Part shown: positions 52,379 through 61,279 of the stretch, piece after piece
Position numbering within the stretch: position 1 is the stretch's first letter
Layout: each line of letters starts with the position of its first letter
Assembly: GCA_964512635.1 (NCBI GenBank)
Contig: CAZEJB010000014.1
Coordinates: 25,841 to 89,840, forward strand
Source of the DNA: JADZFO01 sp964512635
Lineage (GTDB): Bacteria > 4484-113 > JAFGCY01
Direction: 5' to 3'
DNA: 64,000 bases
Program-made: the position numbers and the translations under genes
The notes under the pieces: model-generated
The model's database searches: none
What the model was told of the DNA's origin: nothing
What the model saw: the letters and a program-made list of their open reading frames with translations, nothing else

Positions 52379-52999
52379 ATGTCCACAGTGGATACAGTCA
52401 ACACCAAGCGGAGCTATACCAGTCCTCTGCGCGAGCAGCAGGCCGAGCAGACCCGCGAGCGGATTCTGGAGGCGATGGCCGAGGTTCTGGAGGATGAAAA
52501 TCTCCAGGAAGTGACCTTTGCTGCCGTCGCCAAGCAGGCGATGGTCTCTGAGCGGACCGTCTACCGCCACTTCCCGACGAAGGAAGATCTGCAGACCGCC
52601 TTCTACTGGTGGGTCAACAAGCAGATCGGTATGGGCCAGTATCCGCAGAACCCCGAAGAACTGGTCAGCATGCCGCCCGTGGTCTTCGAAGGCTTTGACC
52701 GTTATGAGCAGATGGTGCGCGCCCACATGCGCAGCCACGCCGGCGAGGAGCTGCGTGAAAAGCAGGTCCAGGGCCGCCAGCAGGCCTACCGCAAGATGCT
52801 TGGCGAGGTTATGGAAGGTCTGCCGCAGAAGCACCAGCTCGCCGGTTACGGGGTGCTGCAGCTCCTGTTCAGCCCGCGGGCCTGGGAGTCCATGAAGGAA
52901 AACTGGGGACTCACCGGCAAGCAGGCCGGTCAGGCTTCCTCCTGGGCGATTACAGTCCTGCTGCGCGAGCTGGCCCGGATGAAGGCCGAAGGAAAATAG
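52379..52999 (+). CDS. TetR/AcrR-family transcriptional regulator
   Basis: 206 aa. N-terminal helix-turn-helix: RERILEAMAEVL, then VTFAAVAKQAMVSERTVYRHFPTKEDLQTAF in outline. The C-terminal ligand domain is not assigned. CATGAT (52367-52372) ends 6 nt before the ATG. A perfect 11-bp palindrome TCCACAGTGGA (52382-52392), just inside the gene, could be an autoregulatory operator. The divergent EamA transporter is a probable target. Confidence 0.88.
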   Translation: MSTVDTVNTKRSYTSPLREQQAEQTRERILEAMAEVLEDENLQEVTFAAVAKQAMVSERTVYRHFPTKEDLQTAFYWWVNKQIGMGQYPQNPEELVSMPPVVFEGFDRYEQMVRAHMRSHAGEELREKQVQGRQQAYRKMLGEVMEGLPQKHQLAGYGVLQLLFSPRAWESMKENWGLTGKQAGQASSWAITVLLRELARMKAEGK

Positions 53000-53068
53000 G
53001 GCAGGTTAGGATCTGCCTGGCCTGGAACATTTCCCGCTCGGCTGCGTCTGATAGATTGCCATCACTAA

Positions 53069-53097
53069 GGCGGGGTCACGAGCCCCGCCCTTTTCTT
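53069..53097 (+). terminator. Rho-independent terminator after tetR
   Basis: GGCGGGGTCACGAGCCCCGCC followed in part by CTTTTCTTT; stem GGCGGGG/CCCCGCC with a T-rich tail, 70 nt past the stop. Confidence 0.8.
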
Positions 53098-53179
53098 TGC
53101 CTCGGCCTCTTCCCTTCGTTTTGAATCACTGCGCAGTCTCGTCCACCACCCATTCAAACGCTGCTCTGCTCGTTTAGCC

Positions 53180-53208
53180 TTGACTTTGACGCTGTGAATA
53201 GTTATACT
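53180..53208 (+). promoter_or_regulatory. Consensus-like promoter of the 134-aa gene
   Basis: TTGACT (53180-53185), 17-nt spacer, TATACT (53203-53208). The -10 ends 6 nt before GTG 53215, so the transcript should be leaderless. Confidence 0.7.
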
Positions 53209-53214
53209 TGTCGT

Positions 53215-53619
53215 GTGTATAGTAATATGCTGGAGGACGAGCAAATGCGCGAGTACTGTGAGCAGAGTATCTACACAGGCGAATACATATCCACAGCAGA
53301 TGGAGGGGCTTATCCACAAAGTTGTCCCCAAAGGGGCTTGTCGGACGGCTACCTCTGTGATAATTTAACAGCCCGAGCCGCTGAGGAGAACTATGCGTCG
53401 CAGGATGCAGTTTATCCCGAAGCTGAAGTCCTGGGCCAGATTGACCGGGATCCCCAGCAAAGGGCGGCACGGAGGGTTGAAGCGGGTGAAGCTGCTGCAT
53501 CGACCTGGCGCCCCTGGTCAGATCCGTCCCTTCAGGCAGCCTACGCCCCCTTCATTCCAGAATTGAATGATCGATTGTTCTGCATCCCGGGACAGTACTG
53601 CCCCGGTTGTGGAGACTGA
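53215..53619 (+). CDS. Hypothetical protein, leaderless
   Basis: 134 aa, family not recognised. No TM segment. The N-terminal half is acidic and Tyr-rich (EDEQMREYCEQSIYTGEYIS); the end has CIPGQYCPGCG, a possible zinc-binding knuckle. GTG 53215 is supported by a strong promoter at exact leaderless spacing. The gene contains two DnaA-box-like 9-mers. It precedes nrdJ on the same strand with 248 nt between. Confidence 0.55.
   Translation: MYSNMLEDEQMREYCEQSIYTGEYISTADGGAYPQSCPQRGLSDGYLCDNLTARAAEENYASQDAVYPEAEVLGQIDRDPQQRAARRVEAGEAAASTWRPWSDPSLQAAYAPFIPELNDRLFCIPGQYCPGCGD
53287..53318. other. Two DnaA-box-like sequences
   Basis: ATATCCACA (53287-53295, one mismatch) and TTATCCACA (53310-53318, perfect), in the same orientation 23 bp apart, within the hypothetical gene upstream of nrdJ. 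Confidence 0.4.
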
Positions 53620-53816
53620 CTGTGGGGGGGCCGCATGATGGCCCGCGTGACATAAAGCACGGATGCTGAGGCCAGAAAGACGACGACGACGCACACCCCA
53701 CTGCCCTTGCTGCGCAGGCAGCCCCGCGGCGGTGCATCCGCCGATGAAAACGGCCCGCGGGCCGCACTGGTCTTGAACGATAAGGCGTAAGACGGGTTTA
53801 GGAAGAATAGGCAGAA

Positions 53817-53860
53817 AAACAGGATTGGAGTCCGCTCCTGCGGATAATCCTGTTTGGGAG
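53817..53860 (+). promoter_or_regulatory. Hairpin abutting the nrdJ ribosome-binding site
   Basis: AAACAGGATT (53817-53826) and AATCCTGTTT (53846-53855) are perfect inverted 10-mers with GGAGTCCGCTCC inside. The second arm ends immediately before GGGAG (53856-53860), the Shine-Dalgarno of nrdJ (ATG 53868). Upstream, 53620-53816 is GC-rich with further hairpin-forming sequence but no riboswitch that I recognise. Confidence 0.55.
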
Positions 53861-53867
53861 ACGGTGC

Positions 53868-56800
53868 ATGAAAGTTGAGCGCTACTTCACGAGGACTGGC
53901 CAGTCCCCCTATGACATGGTCAATTGGTCGCGGCGGGATTGTGTAATCACTAATCCCGACGGCAGCGTGGTCTTCCAGATGCTGGGGGCGGAAATCCCCG
54001 AGCAGTGGAGCCAGCTTGCCACCGACATCATGGTCAGCAAGTACTTCCGCAAGGCGGGCGTGCCGCAGACCGATGAGGATGGCAACTACCGCTTCGACGA
54101 GAACGGCCAGCACGTTCTCGGCCCCGAAAGCTCAGTCCGCCAGGTTGTGCACCGTATGGCCGGCTGCTGGCGTCACTGGGGCGAGAAGTATGGCTACTTC
54201 GACACCGCCGAGGACGCCCAGGCTTTCTACGACGAAATCGCCTACAGCATGCTGACCCAGATGGCCGCGCCCAACAGCCCGCAGTGGTTCAATACCGGAC
54301 TGCACTGGGCCTATGGCATCAACGGCCCGGCCCAGGGTCACTATTACGTCGACCCCACCAGCGGCGAGGTGCGGCGCTCCGAAGACGCCTATACCCATCC
54401 CCAGCCGCATGCCTGCTTTATCCAGAGCGTCAGCGATGATCTGGTTAACGAAGGCGGCATCATGGATCTGTGGGTCCGTGAAGCGCGCCTGTTCAAGTAT
54501 GGCTCGGGCACCGGCACCAACTTTTCCGGTCTGCGCGGCGATGGCGAGCCCCTGTCCGGCGGCGGTGTATCCAGCGGCCTGATGAGCTTCCTTAAGATCG
54601 GCGACCGCGCCGCGGCAGCGATCAAGAGCGGCGGCACCACGCGCCGTGCGGCCAAGATGGTCTGCCTCGATATCGACCACCCGGATATTGAGAAGTTTGT
54701 TCAATGGAAGGTCGAGGAAGAGGACAAGGTCGCCGCGCTGGTCGCCGGCTCCAAGGGCCGCTATAACACCAGCTATGAGGGCGAGGCCTACATCACCGTC
54801 TCGGGCCAGAACAGCAACAACTCCGTGCGCCTGAGCGACGAGTTCCTCAACGCGGTCATCAACGATACCGACTGGCACCTGCGCTGGCGCACCGACGGCC
54901 GGGTCTGCAAGACCCTCAAAGCCCGCGAGCTTTGGGACAAGATCGGTTATGCCGCCTGGCGCTGCGCCGACCCCGGCGTGCAGTTTGACACCACCATCAA
55001 CGAATGGCACACCTGCCCGCAGAGCGGTCGGATCAACGCCAGCAACCCCTGCAGCGAGTACATGTTCCTGGACGACACCGCCTGCAACCTGGCCTCGATC
55101 AACCTGCTGACCCTGCTGGACGAAAAGACCGGGCGCTTTGATGTCCAGGCCTATCGCCACGCGATCCGCATCTGGACCATCGTGCTGGAGATCAGCGTCC
55201 TGATGGCGCAGTTCCCGAGCTACGAGATCGCCCGCAAGAGCTTTGATTTCCGCACCCTGGGCCTGGGCTATGCCAACCTCGGCACTTGCCTGATGGTCCT
55301 TGGTATTCCCTATGACAGCGAAAAGGGCCGGGCCATCGGCGGCGCCCTGGCGGCGATCCTGACCGGCAAGAGCTATGCCACCAGCTCGGAGATGGCGGCT
55401 CAGCTTGGCGCCTTCGTCCAGTATGAACTTAACCGCGAAGACATGCTGCGGGTGATGCGCAACCATCGCCGCGCGGCCTATAACGCAGACAGCAGCGACT
55501 ATGAAAGCCTGTCGATCCCCCCGCAGGGCCTCGACGACAAGGCTTGTCCTGCCGATCTGCTGGTGGCCGCCCGCCACGCCTGGGATGAGGCGATTGAGCT
55601 GGGCGAGGCGCATGGCTACCGCAATGCGCAGACGACTGTGATTGCACCGACCGGGACTATCGGCCTGCTGATGGATTGCGACACCACCGGTGTTGAGCCG
55701 GACTTCGCCTTGGTCAAGTTCAAGAAACTTGCCGGCGGCGGATACTTCAAGATCGTTAACCAGAGTCTGCCGCGCGCACTGGCCGCCCTGAGCTACAGCC
55801 AGGACGAGATCAGCCGCATCATCACTTATGTGATCGGCACCTCCAGCTTTGACGGCGCCCCGCATATCAACCGCGAGGCTCTGCTGGCCAAGGGCCTGCA
55901 GGACAGTGAGATCAAGCGCCTCGAAGGTCTGCTTCCGGGCATGTTCGAGCTGGCCCACGCCTTCGGCGTCTACACGGTGGGCGAGGATTGCCTGCGCCGG
56001 CTTGGTTTCAGCGAAAGCGCCTGGCAGACCCCCGGCTTCAACCTGCTGCGCGAGCTGGGCTTCAGCCGTGAGCAGATTGAAGAGGCCAATGACCATATTT
56101 GCGGCATGATGACCATCGAAGGCGCTCCGGGCCTCAAGCCGGAACACCTGCCGGTCTTTGACTGCGCGAACCGCTGCGGCAGGCACGGCCAGCGCTTTAT
56201 CCACCACGAGGGCCATATCCGCATGCTTGGCGCGGTTCAGCCCTTCATCAGCGGCGCGATCAGCAAGACGATCAACATGCCCAACGAGGTGGCGGTTTCC
56301 GACATCCAGGACAGCTACATGCTCTCCTGGCGTCTGGGCCTCAAGGCCAACGCCCTCTACCGCGACGGCTGCAAGCTGAGCCAGCCGCTGAGCACCAAGA
56401 GCGACAGCGAAGAAGAAAAGGACGAGAAGAAAGAAGAGAAGGTCGTGGAAATCGCGGTCGCTGCCAAGCCGGAGCCGCAGAAGGTGCCGGTCAGCCCGCG
56501 TGAAGCGCTGGCCCTGCAGATCCACGCGCCGATTCGCCGCCCGCTGCCCAAGAAGCGCAAGGGCTACACGGTCGAGGCCCGCGTCGGCGGCCATAAGATC
56601 TACCTGCGCACCGGAGACTACGAAGACGGCAGCCTCGGCGAGATCTTCATCGACATGCACAAGGAAGGCGCGGCCTTCCGCAGCCTGATGAACTGCTTTG
56701 CCATCGCGGTTTCCAAGGGCCTGCAGTATGGCGTTCCGCTGGAGGAGTTCGTGGAGACCTTCGTCTTCACCCGCTTCGAGCCCAGCGGCGTCTGCGACCA

Positions 56801-57317
56801 CCCGAACATCAAGTTCGCCAACAGCGTAATCGACTTCATCTTCCGCGAGCTTGGCATGACCTACATGGGCCGCACTGACTTCGTGCAGGTCAAGCCCGCC
56901 GACGGCATCAGCGAACAACAGGCTGTGGCCGAGGGCCTGCCTGCCGGCAGCGCGCCGAAGGCGGAGGCCAAGCCGCAGAAGAGCGCCAGCCAGGTCGCCC
57001 GCGAGCAGCGGCAGTCCGGCAGCCGCAGCGAATCCAGCGGTGCCATCGGCGCCAGCACGGATGCCCCTCAGCCGGACTTTGACGACTATCTCGCCAGCAG
57101 CGGCAACGGCAACGGCAATGGTAACGGCAATGGAGCCAGTCACGCGGCCATGACACCTGAGCAGGCAGCGGTGGCGATCAGCATGAGCGCGCTGGATGAG
57201 CAGATGTCCTCGCTGATGGGTGACGCGCCCTTCTGCGACCTCTGCGGCCACACCACGGTGCGCAACGGCTCCTGCTACAAGTGCCTGAACTGCGGGAACA
57301 GCCAGGGCTGTTCATAG
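53868..57317 (+). CDS. nrdJ: Adenosylcobalamin-dependent ribonucleotide reductase (class II)
   Basis: 1149 aa enzyme making dNTPs from ribonucleotides with a B12 radical, so no oxygen is needed. Core motifs: NSPQWFNTGLH, HACFIQSVSDDL, GTGTNFSGLRG, active-site NPCSEYMFLDDTACNLASINL with the Asn-Cys-Glu triad, and APTGTIGLLMDCDTTGVEPDF in outline. A lysine/glutamate-rich linker, a second conserved domain, a Gly-Asn run (GNGNGNGNG, near 57105) and a C-terminal Cys-rich domain (CDLCG, CYKCLNCG) complete it. That last domain probably relays reducing equivalents. A hairpin abuts its ribosome site. Terminator at 57359. Confidence 0.96.
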   Translation: MKVERYFTRTGQSPYDMVNWSRRDCVITNPDGSVVFQMLGAEIPEQWSQLATDIMVSKYFRKAGVPQTDEDGNYRFDENGQHVLGPESSVRQVVHRMAGCWRHWGEKYGYFDTAEDAQAFYDEIAYSMLTQMAAPNSPQWFNTGLHWAYGINGPAQGHYYVDPTSGEVRRSEDAYTHPQPHACFIQSVSDDLVNEGGIMDLWVREARLFKYGSGTGTNFSGLRGDGEPLSGGGVSSGLMSFLKIGDRAAAAIKSGGTTRRAAKMVCLDIDHPDIEKFVQWKVEEEDKVAALVAGSKGRYNTSYEGEAYITVSGQNSNNSVRLSDEFLNAVINDTDWHLRWRTDGRVCKTLKARELWDKIGYAAWRCADPGVQFDTTINEWHTCPQSGRINASNPCSEYMFLDDTACNLASINLLTLLDEKTGRFDVQAYRHAIRIWTIVLEISVLMAQFPSYEIARKSFDFRTLGLGYANLGTCLMVLGIPYDSEKGRAIGGALAAILTGKSYATSSEMAAQLGAFVQYELNREDMLRVMRNHRRAAYNADSSDYESLSIPPQGLDDKACPADLLVAARHAWDEAIELGEAHGYRNAQTTVIAPTGTIGLLMDCDTTGVEPDFALVKFKKLAGGGYFKIVNQSLPRALAALSYSQDEISRIITYVIGTSSFDGAPHINREALLAKGLQDSEIKRLEGLLPGMFELAHAFGVYTVGEDCLRRLGFSESAWQTPGFNLLRELGFSREQIEEANDHICGMMTIEGAPGLKPEHLPVFDCANRCGRHGQRFIHHEGHIRMLGAVQPFISGAISKTINMPNEVAVSDIQDSYMLSWRLGLKANALYRDGCKLSQPLSTKSDSEEEKDEKKEEKVVEIAVAAKPEPQKVPVSPREALALQIHAPIRRPLPKKRKGYTVEARVGGHKIYLRTGDYEDGSLGEIFIDMHKEGAAFRSLMNCFAIAVSKGLQYGVPLEEFVETFVFTRFEPSGVCDHPNIKFANSVIDFIFRELGMTYMGRTDFVQVKPADGISEQQAVAEGLPAGSAPKAEAKPQKSASQVAREQRQSGSRSESSGAIGASTDAPQPDFDDYLASSGNGNGNGNGNGASHAAMTPEQAAVAISMSALDEQMSSLMGDAPFCDLCGHTTVRNGSCYKCLNCGNSQGCS

Positions 57318-57358
57318 GGCAGGGCGCCTGGCGCGCCGGGCTGACAGACTTCGAAGCT

Positions 57359-57394
57359 AAAAAGGGCGGGGCAGGCTCCCCGCCCTTTGCTTTC
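57359..57394 (+). terminator. Rho-independent terminator of nrdJ
   Basis: AAAGGGCGGGG (57361-57371) and CCCCGCCCTTT (57378-57388) followed by GCTTTC. A-rich on the other side, so it may also stop cytX transcription from the minus strand. Confidence 0.8.
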
Positions 57395-57409
57395 GCGATT
57401 GGGCTTAGG

Positions 57410-58768
57410 TCAGCGGCGTCTGAACTGGCTCAGCAGCCAGTAGGCGCCCATGCTGACCATGATGCAGGGCAGGCTGGCGCCAGTATCCCAGGGCTTGATC
57501 GGCGGGTTGACGCCCAGCATGGCAGTAAAGAAGCGCAGACTGGCAAAGCCGCCGGCCCAGTCATAAACCAGAAAGCCCAGCAGCCAGGCCGTCAGCGCCT
57601 GCCAGCGCAGCGCCGGGATGGGGCCGGCCGGAAACTCGCAGCTGCGGCGCAGCAGCCAGTAGTCCGCGATCACCACGCTGAAGGCGGGCAGGAACACGGC
57701 GCCAATCGCCAGCAGGAAGGGCTCGTATGACTCAGTGCTGAGGCTCAGCGCGATCAGGGCTCCGAGGAGGCCGGTGACGAAGTGCCCCGCCTTGACGGGC
57801 AGCCCGGGCCAGAGGTTCTGCGCGCTGATCGAAGTGCTGTAGATGTCAAGGAAAGTCGTCGTGACGGTGCTGAGCAGCACCAGGGCGATGGCCAGGACGG
57901 CCCAGCCGGCACCGGCGCTGCCCATCAGCCGGATTACCTCGCTGGCGGCCGTGGCGGAAGACGCTCCCTCGCCCAGCGCCGGCATCAGCGCCAGGGCGAT
58001 GAGCAGGCCCACGCCGTACATCCAGCTTCCGCCGACGAAATAGCCCCAGAAGGTCCCCGATGCTCCATCCCGGGGGCTGCGGGCATAGCGGCTGTAGTCG
58101 GCAACCAGCGGCAGCCAGGAAACGCTCATGGCGATGACCAGGTCCATCCCGGCCAGAACGCCAAGCGGGCTCGGGTGGCCCTGCGCGAGGATGCTTCGCA
58201 GGTCGTAGCTGCGCAGCACGAGAACTGTCATGGCCAGGGTCAGCAGCAGCAACAGGACGCCGCTGACGCGCTCAACCCATTTCCAGACCGGGCTGGAGCC
58301 GAAGAGGCAGGACCACAGGATGCACAGGCCGGCCAGCAGGCCGACCCACAGCCAGCGCATCCCCGGAACTGCCTCGCTGGTTGGCAGCCCCAGCATCGCG
58401 GCCAGGCTGTCCAGATAGCCCGCGCCGACAAAGAGCATCCAGCCGGTCCAGCCGATGAGCTGGACGATGTTGAACAGCGAGGGCAGGGCGCTGCCGGCCC
58501 GCCCGAAAACCGGCCGGGTCAGCGCCATCGTCGGCAGGCCGGAGACAGCGCCGGTATGGGCCATCAGCGCCATCAGGCCATTGCCGACCAGGCGGCCGAG
58601 GAGGATCGCCAGCAGGCCGGCCAGCAGGCCGAGGCTGGTCAGGCCCGGCAGGCCGCCGGCCAAAATCTCGGTTATGGCAATCGCCGCGCCGAACCAGACG
58701 ATGCCAAGGTCCAGGCGGCTCAGGCGCCGCTCACTGCTGCTGGTTGCTGTAATGCCCGTTGAACTCAT
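57410..58768 (-). CDS. cytX: NCS1-family transporter CytX (hydroxymethylpyrimidine uptake)
   Basis: 452 aa permease with about 12 TM helices. LDLGIVWFGAAIAITEILAGG and LGRLVGNGLMALMAHTGAVSGLPTMALTRPVFG in outline match the cytosine-permease-like branch. WLPLVADYSRYAR is the NCS1 signature. A TPP riboswitch in the leader identifies it as the thiamine-precursor (HMP) transporter CytX rather than a cytosine permease. ATG 58768 is chosen, with GAGGCAAA just upstream; longer forms would include riboswitch sequence. Confidence 0.9.
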   Translation of the reverse strand: MSSTGITATSSSERRLSRLDLGIVWFGAAIAITEILAGGLPGLTSLGLLAGLLAILLGRLVGNGLMALMAHTGAVSGLPTMALTRPVFGRAGSALPSLFNIVQLIGWTGWMLFVGAGYLDSLAAMLGLPTSEAVPGMRWLWVGLLAGLCILWSCLFGSSPVWKWVERVSGVLLLLLTLAMTVLVLRSYDLRSILAQGHPSPLGVLAGMDLVIAMSVSWLPLVADYSRYARSPRDGASGTFWGYFVGGSWMYGVGLLIALALMPALGEGASSATAASEVIRLMGSAGAGWAVLAIALVLLSTVTTTFLDIYSTSISAQNLWPGLPVKAGHFVTGLLGALIALSLSTESYEPFLLAIGAVFLPAFSVVIADYWLLRRSCEFPAGPIPALRWQALTAWLLGFLVYDWAGGFASLRFFTAMLGVNPPIKPWDTGASLPCIMVSMGAYWLLSQFRRR

Positions 58769-58827
58769 TTTGCCTCGGCACATGAGGAGGCACAGGCCGG
58801 GCGGGCCGCGCTGCGGCCGCTGGCACA

Positions 58828-58923
58828 TCCCTGCGCCGGCATTATCCGGATCAGGTTCGCTGGGTCGGACCCCGGAGCATGCTCCTGTCCCTCTCAGCCG
58901 CCGCTTGGCGGAATCGGCTCCCC
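58828..58923 (-). promoter_or_regulatory. TPP riboswitch (THI element)
   Basis: On the minus strand: GGGGAGCCG at the 5' side, GGCTGAGAGGGACAGGAGC, then GACCCAGCGAACCTGATCCG and GATAATGCCGGCGCAGGGA. These are the conserved CTGAGAGGG and ACCTGATCtGGATAATGCCaGCG blocks of the thi box. It lies 60 nt before the cytX start and should switch expression off when thiamine pyrophosphate is plentiful. Confidence 0.95.
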
Positions 58924-58948
58924 ACGTGCGCTTCTATGTTAGCACTTC

Positions 58949-60349
58949 TTACTGCTCGGGCATTTCGGGCAGCTGCATCGCCGTCGTCGTCATCGGGAAG
59001 TCATTGCTGATACCAAGCGGCACCCGCAGGTAATGCGCGCCCTCGGCCTCAATCTGGGCGATCAGGGGCTTCAGCTCGGCATCGCTCGGCGGGCCCAGCA
59101 GCTCGACTTCCATGTCGAAGTTCTTCTCCGACCAGCTCTCCGAGCGCACCCAGCCCTTGCCGCCGTACGACTGCCCTGGCACCGGCTCATAGCCGCTGAC
59201 GATTGAATGTACGCCGCTGCGGCGGTCGACATGCGCCACGAACCAGCTCTGCATCGGGTCGGCCTTCGGCGTCTTCGGCGCCGGCTGCAGCACGGTGTTC
59301 CAGTCCTTGACCAGCGTGATCCTGAAGGGGTCCGACTTGCCGAAGTAGTAGTCCGGGTGCGGGATCTTGCGCCGGCTGGCCATCGGGCTGAACTCCATCT
59401 CCACCGGGCTGCTGTTCGCGCCCCAGGTGGCATCCACCGGCACCCAGCCGACGTTGGGCATATAAAACTCGGTCCAGGCGTGGCCGCCGCCCATCTGCAC
59501 CCGGCCGCCGCGGGCATCATGCACCATGCCGGCGCAGGGCCGGGCGGGGATGCCGATGCCGCGCAGCATCGAGCAGTACACATTGGCGATCTCGTCGCAG
59601 ACGCCATGGCGGTTTTCCCAGGCGCGCGGGCTGGGCGTCATGCCCTGGTAGCCCCAGATCGGCACCCGCTGGAGCTGGTCATAGTCATAAGTGAAGTTCT
59701 GCAGCAGGTGGTTGTAGCAGATCGCGGCGCGCTGCTGGATCTCAGTCTCCGGGATGTCCTTCACCATCTTGTCCAGCTCGCGCTTGAGCTGCGGGTGGAA
59801 CAGGATCGGAGTCTCTTCCTTGGTATAGCGCTTATACAGTTCGGAGTCCTTGTCATAGCCGGCCTTCTCGATGCCGTCCCAGTAGGTATAGCGCTCGAAG
59901 GTCACAAATTCCCAGGAGATCGTCGCCTCCAGCTCCTGCGGCAGATAGCCGTCCGGGGCGAAGTCGTAGTAGTACCAGGTCAGGTCGCTGTCCTTGCCCT
60001 TGCCGGGTGAAACCTTGGTCGGCTCCGGCGAGGCCATGACCTGCTTGACGTCGCGGATCTCCTCGCCGGCATGCGGCCCGACGAACCAGACCTCATAGGT
60101 TCCCTTGCCGACCGCCGGCACACCGGCATACAGCGCCGAGTCGCGCTTCTTGGCCAGCTTGCGGCTCGGCACAATTTCCTGGACGCGGTACTTGTAGGTC
60201 ATGCGCCACTTCAGCGGCTGCATATAGTTCAGTCCGGGCTTCAGCCCGTCGCTCCCCGCGCGCGGCCCCTGCAACAGCTGGCAGCCGCTGCAAAGCAGCG
60301 CGGCCGTTGCGGCAATCAGCGTTCCCCCAATGATCCTCAGGCAGTACAT
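58949..60349 (-). CDS. Transglutaminase-like lipoprotein
   Basis: 466 aa. Signal segment LIAATAALLCSGC with a lipobox Cys. The transglutaminase-like domain (residues about 200-310) has the catalytic Cys in ENRHGVCDEIANVYCSMLR, His in GGGHAWTEFYMPNVGWV and Asp in VDATWG, so the Cys-His-Asp triad is complete. It probably acts as a protease or amidase in the periplasm. ATG 60349 is preferred to GTG 60352 because GGAGAG lies 6 nt upstream. The C-terminal 150 residues have no assigned domain. Confidence 0.85.
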   Translation of the reverse strand: MYCLRIIGGTLIAATAALLCSGCQLLQGPRAGSDGLKPGLNYMQPLKWRMTYKYRVQEIVPSRKLAKKRDSALYAGVPAVGKGTYEVWFVGPHAGEEIRDVKQVMASPEPTKVSPGKGKDSDLTWYYYDFAPDGYLPQELEATISWEFVTFERYTYWDGIEKAGYDKDSELYKRYTKEETPILFHPQLKRELDKMVKDIPETEIQQRAAICYNHLLQNFTYDYDQLQRVPIWGYQGMTPSPRAWENRHGVCDEIANVYCSMLRGIGIPARPCAGMVHDARGGRVQMGGGHAWTEFYMPNVGWVPVDATWGANSSPVEMEFSPMASRRKIPHPDYYFGKSDPFRITLVKDWNTVLQPAPKTPKADPMQSWFVAHVDRRSGVHSIVSGYEPVPGQSYGGKGWVRSESWSEKNFDMEVELLGPPSDAELKPLIAQIEAEGAHYLRVPLGISNDFPMTTTAMQLPEMPEQ

Positions 60350-60419
60350 CACAAGCTCTCCAGGGCCCGTCAGTCCGGTCGGGCCACTCAGCTAAATCGC
60401 GGCTATACTCTAACACAGC

Positions 60420-60863
60420 ATGCCGCGCCTGAGCCCCCTGCGGACGATCCAGCTGCTGGCCTTCGCCTGGCCGGCGCTGGTAATCACGCTGCTCTATCTC
60501 TTCCCCGGCGCCGACACCCAGGCCGAGCTTGAACTGCGCCTGCGCGGCCCGCTGGGCAGCCTGGAGGAAGCGCCATTCCCGCGTGAACCGGCGCGCCAGA
60601 AACCGGGCAGGGATTCGGGCATCAGGATGTTCTGGGAGGAGACCGGCAAGGGCGAGTTCCACGGCGAGATCTATATCCCGCCGGAAGCGCTGCAGCCCCC
60701 GGCTGCTGACGCGGCAGGGCAGCTGCCGGGCCAAAGCGGCGAAGCGGACGGGACCCAGACCGGCGAAGCGGAGCGGACCCAGGACAGCGCTGATGCCGCG
60801 GCTGTGTCGCGCAGCAAGTCTCCGCAGTCCAAAGCGCCGCGCAGCCGCACAGTGGGTCGCTAA
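60420..60863 (+). CDS. Hypothetical membrane-anchored protein
   Basis: 147 aa. One N-terminal TM (IQLLAFAWPALVITLLYLF), a short conserved-looking region (GSLEEAPFPRE, MFWEETGKGEFHGEIYIPPEAL), then a low-complexity tail rich in Gln, Ala, Gly and Ser. TATACT (60404-60409) ends 10 nt before the ATG. It converges with the RidA gene and the stops overlap by 4 nt. Family not recognised. Confidence 0.6.
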   Translation: MPRLSPLRTIQLLAFAWPALVITLLYLFPGADTQAELELRLRGPLGSLEEAPFPREPARQKPGRDSGIRMFWEETGKGEFHGEIYIPPEALQPPAADAAGQLPGQSGEADGTQTGEAERTQDSADAAAVSRSKSPQSKAPRSRTVGR

Positions 60864-61249
60864 GGCTGGCCGGCGATCGCCGTCAGCTCGATTTCGATCA
60901 GCGCCTCGGCGGCAAAGAGCTCCTTCACCACCACGCAGGTCGCTGCCGGCTTGGCGGCGTTCATAAACTCGCTGTGGGCCTTGCTGAAGCCGTCGGCGTC
61001 GGCAAGGTTGACCAGATAGGCCCGCACCATCACCACATCCCCCAGCCCGGCGCCCAGCTCCGCCAGCGCCCGCTCCAGCTTGCGGAAGATATAGCAGCAC
61101 TGGGCATAGCAGTCGACGCCATGGATCGCGCCCTTCTCGTCGGCGGCCAGGGTCCCGGCGGTGAAGATGAAGTTGCCCACCCGCACGGCGCGGCTGTAGC
61201 CGGTCGTGGCTTCCCAGGGCGCACCGGATGAATAATGCTGACGCTGCAT
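60860..61249 (-). CDS. RidA-family protein
   Basis: 129 aa YjgF/YER057c/UK114-type protein; members hydrolyse reactive enamine/imine intermediates of amino acid breakdown. It has GYSRAVRVGNFIFTAGTLA, VMVRAYLVNLADADGF and IEIELTAIA. The conserved Arg of the active site is in VRAYL. TAGAAT (complement of 61256-61261) ends 6 nt before the ATG, a clear leaderless case. Confidence 0.9.
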   Translation of the reverse strand: MQRQHYSSGAPWEATTGYSRAVRVGNFIFTAGTLAADEKGAIHGVDCYAQCCYIFRKLERALAELGAGLGDVVMVRAYLVNLADADGFSKAHSEFMNAAKPAATCVVVKELFAAEALIEIELTAIAGQP

Positions 61250-61279
61250 GTCCTGATTCTAGTACCGGGCTGCCGGCGG

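Noticed and set aside
53620..53816. Cobalamin riboswitch upstream of nrdJ
   Set aside because: The expected blocks (GGTGC..AATCC, GCCACTG, and the B12 box with AGACCTGCC) are not present in order on either strand; only GC-rich hairpins are seen.
54132..57251. 1039-codon open frame antisense to nrdJ
   Set aside because: It is the mirror of a GC-rich coding region with strong codon bias; the plus strand encodes a complete class II RNR, and the antisense protein has no recognisable motif.
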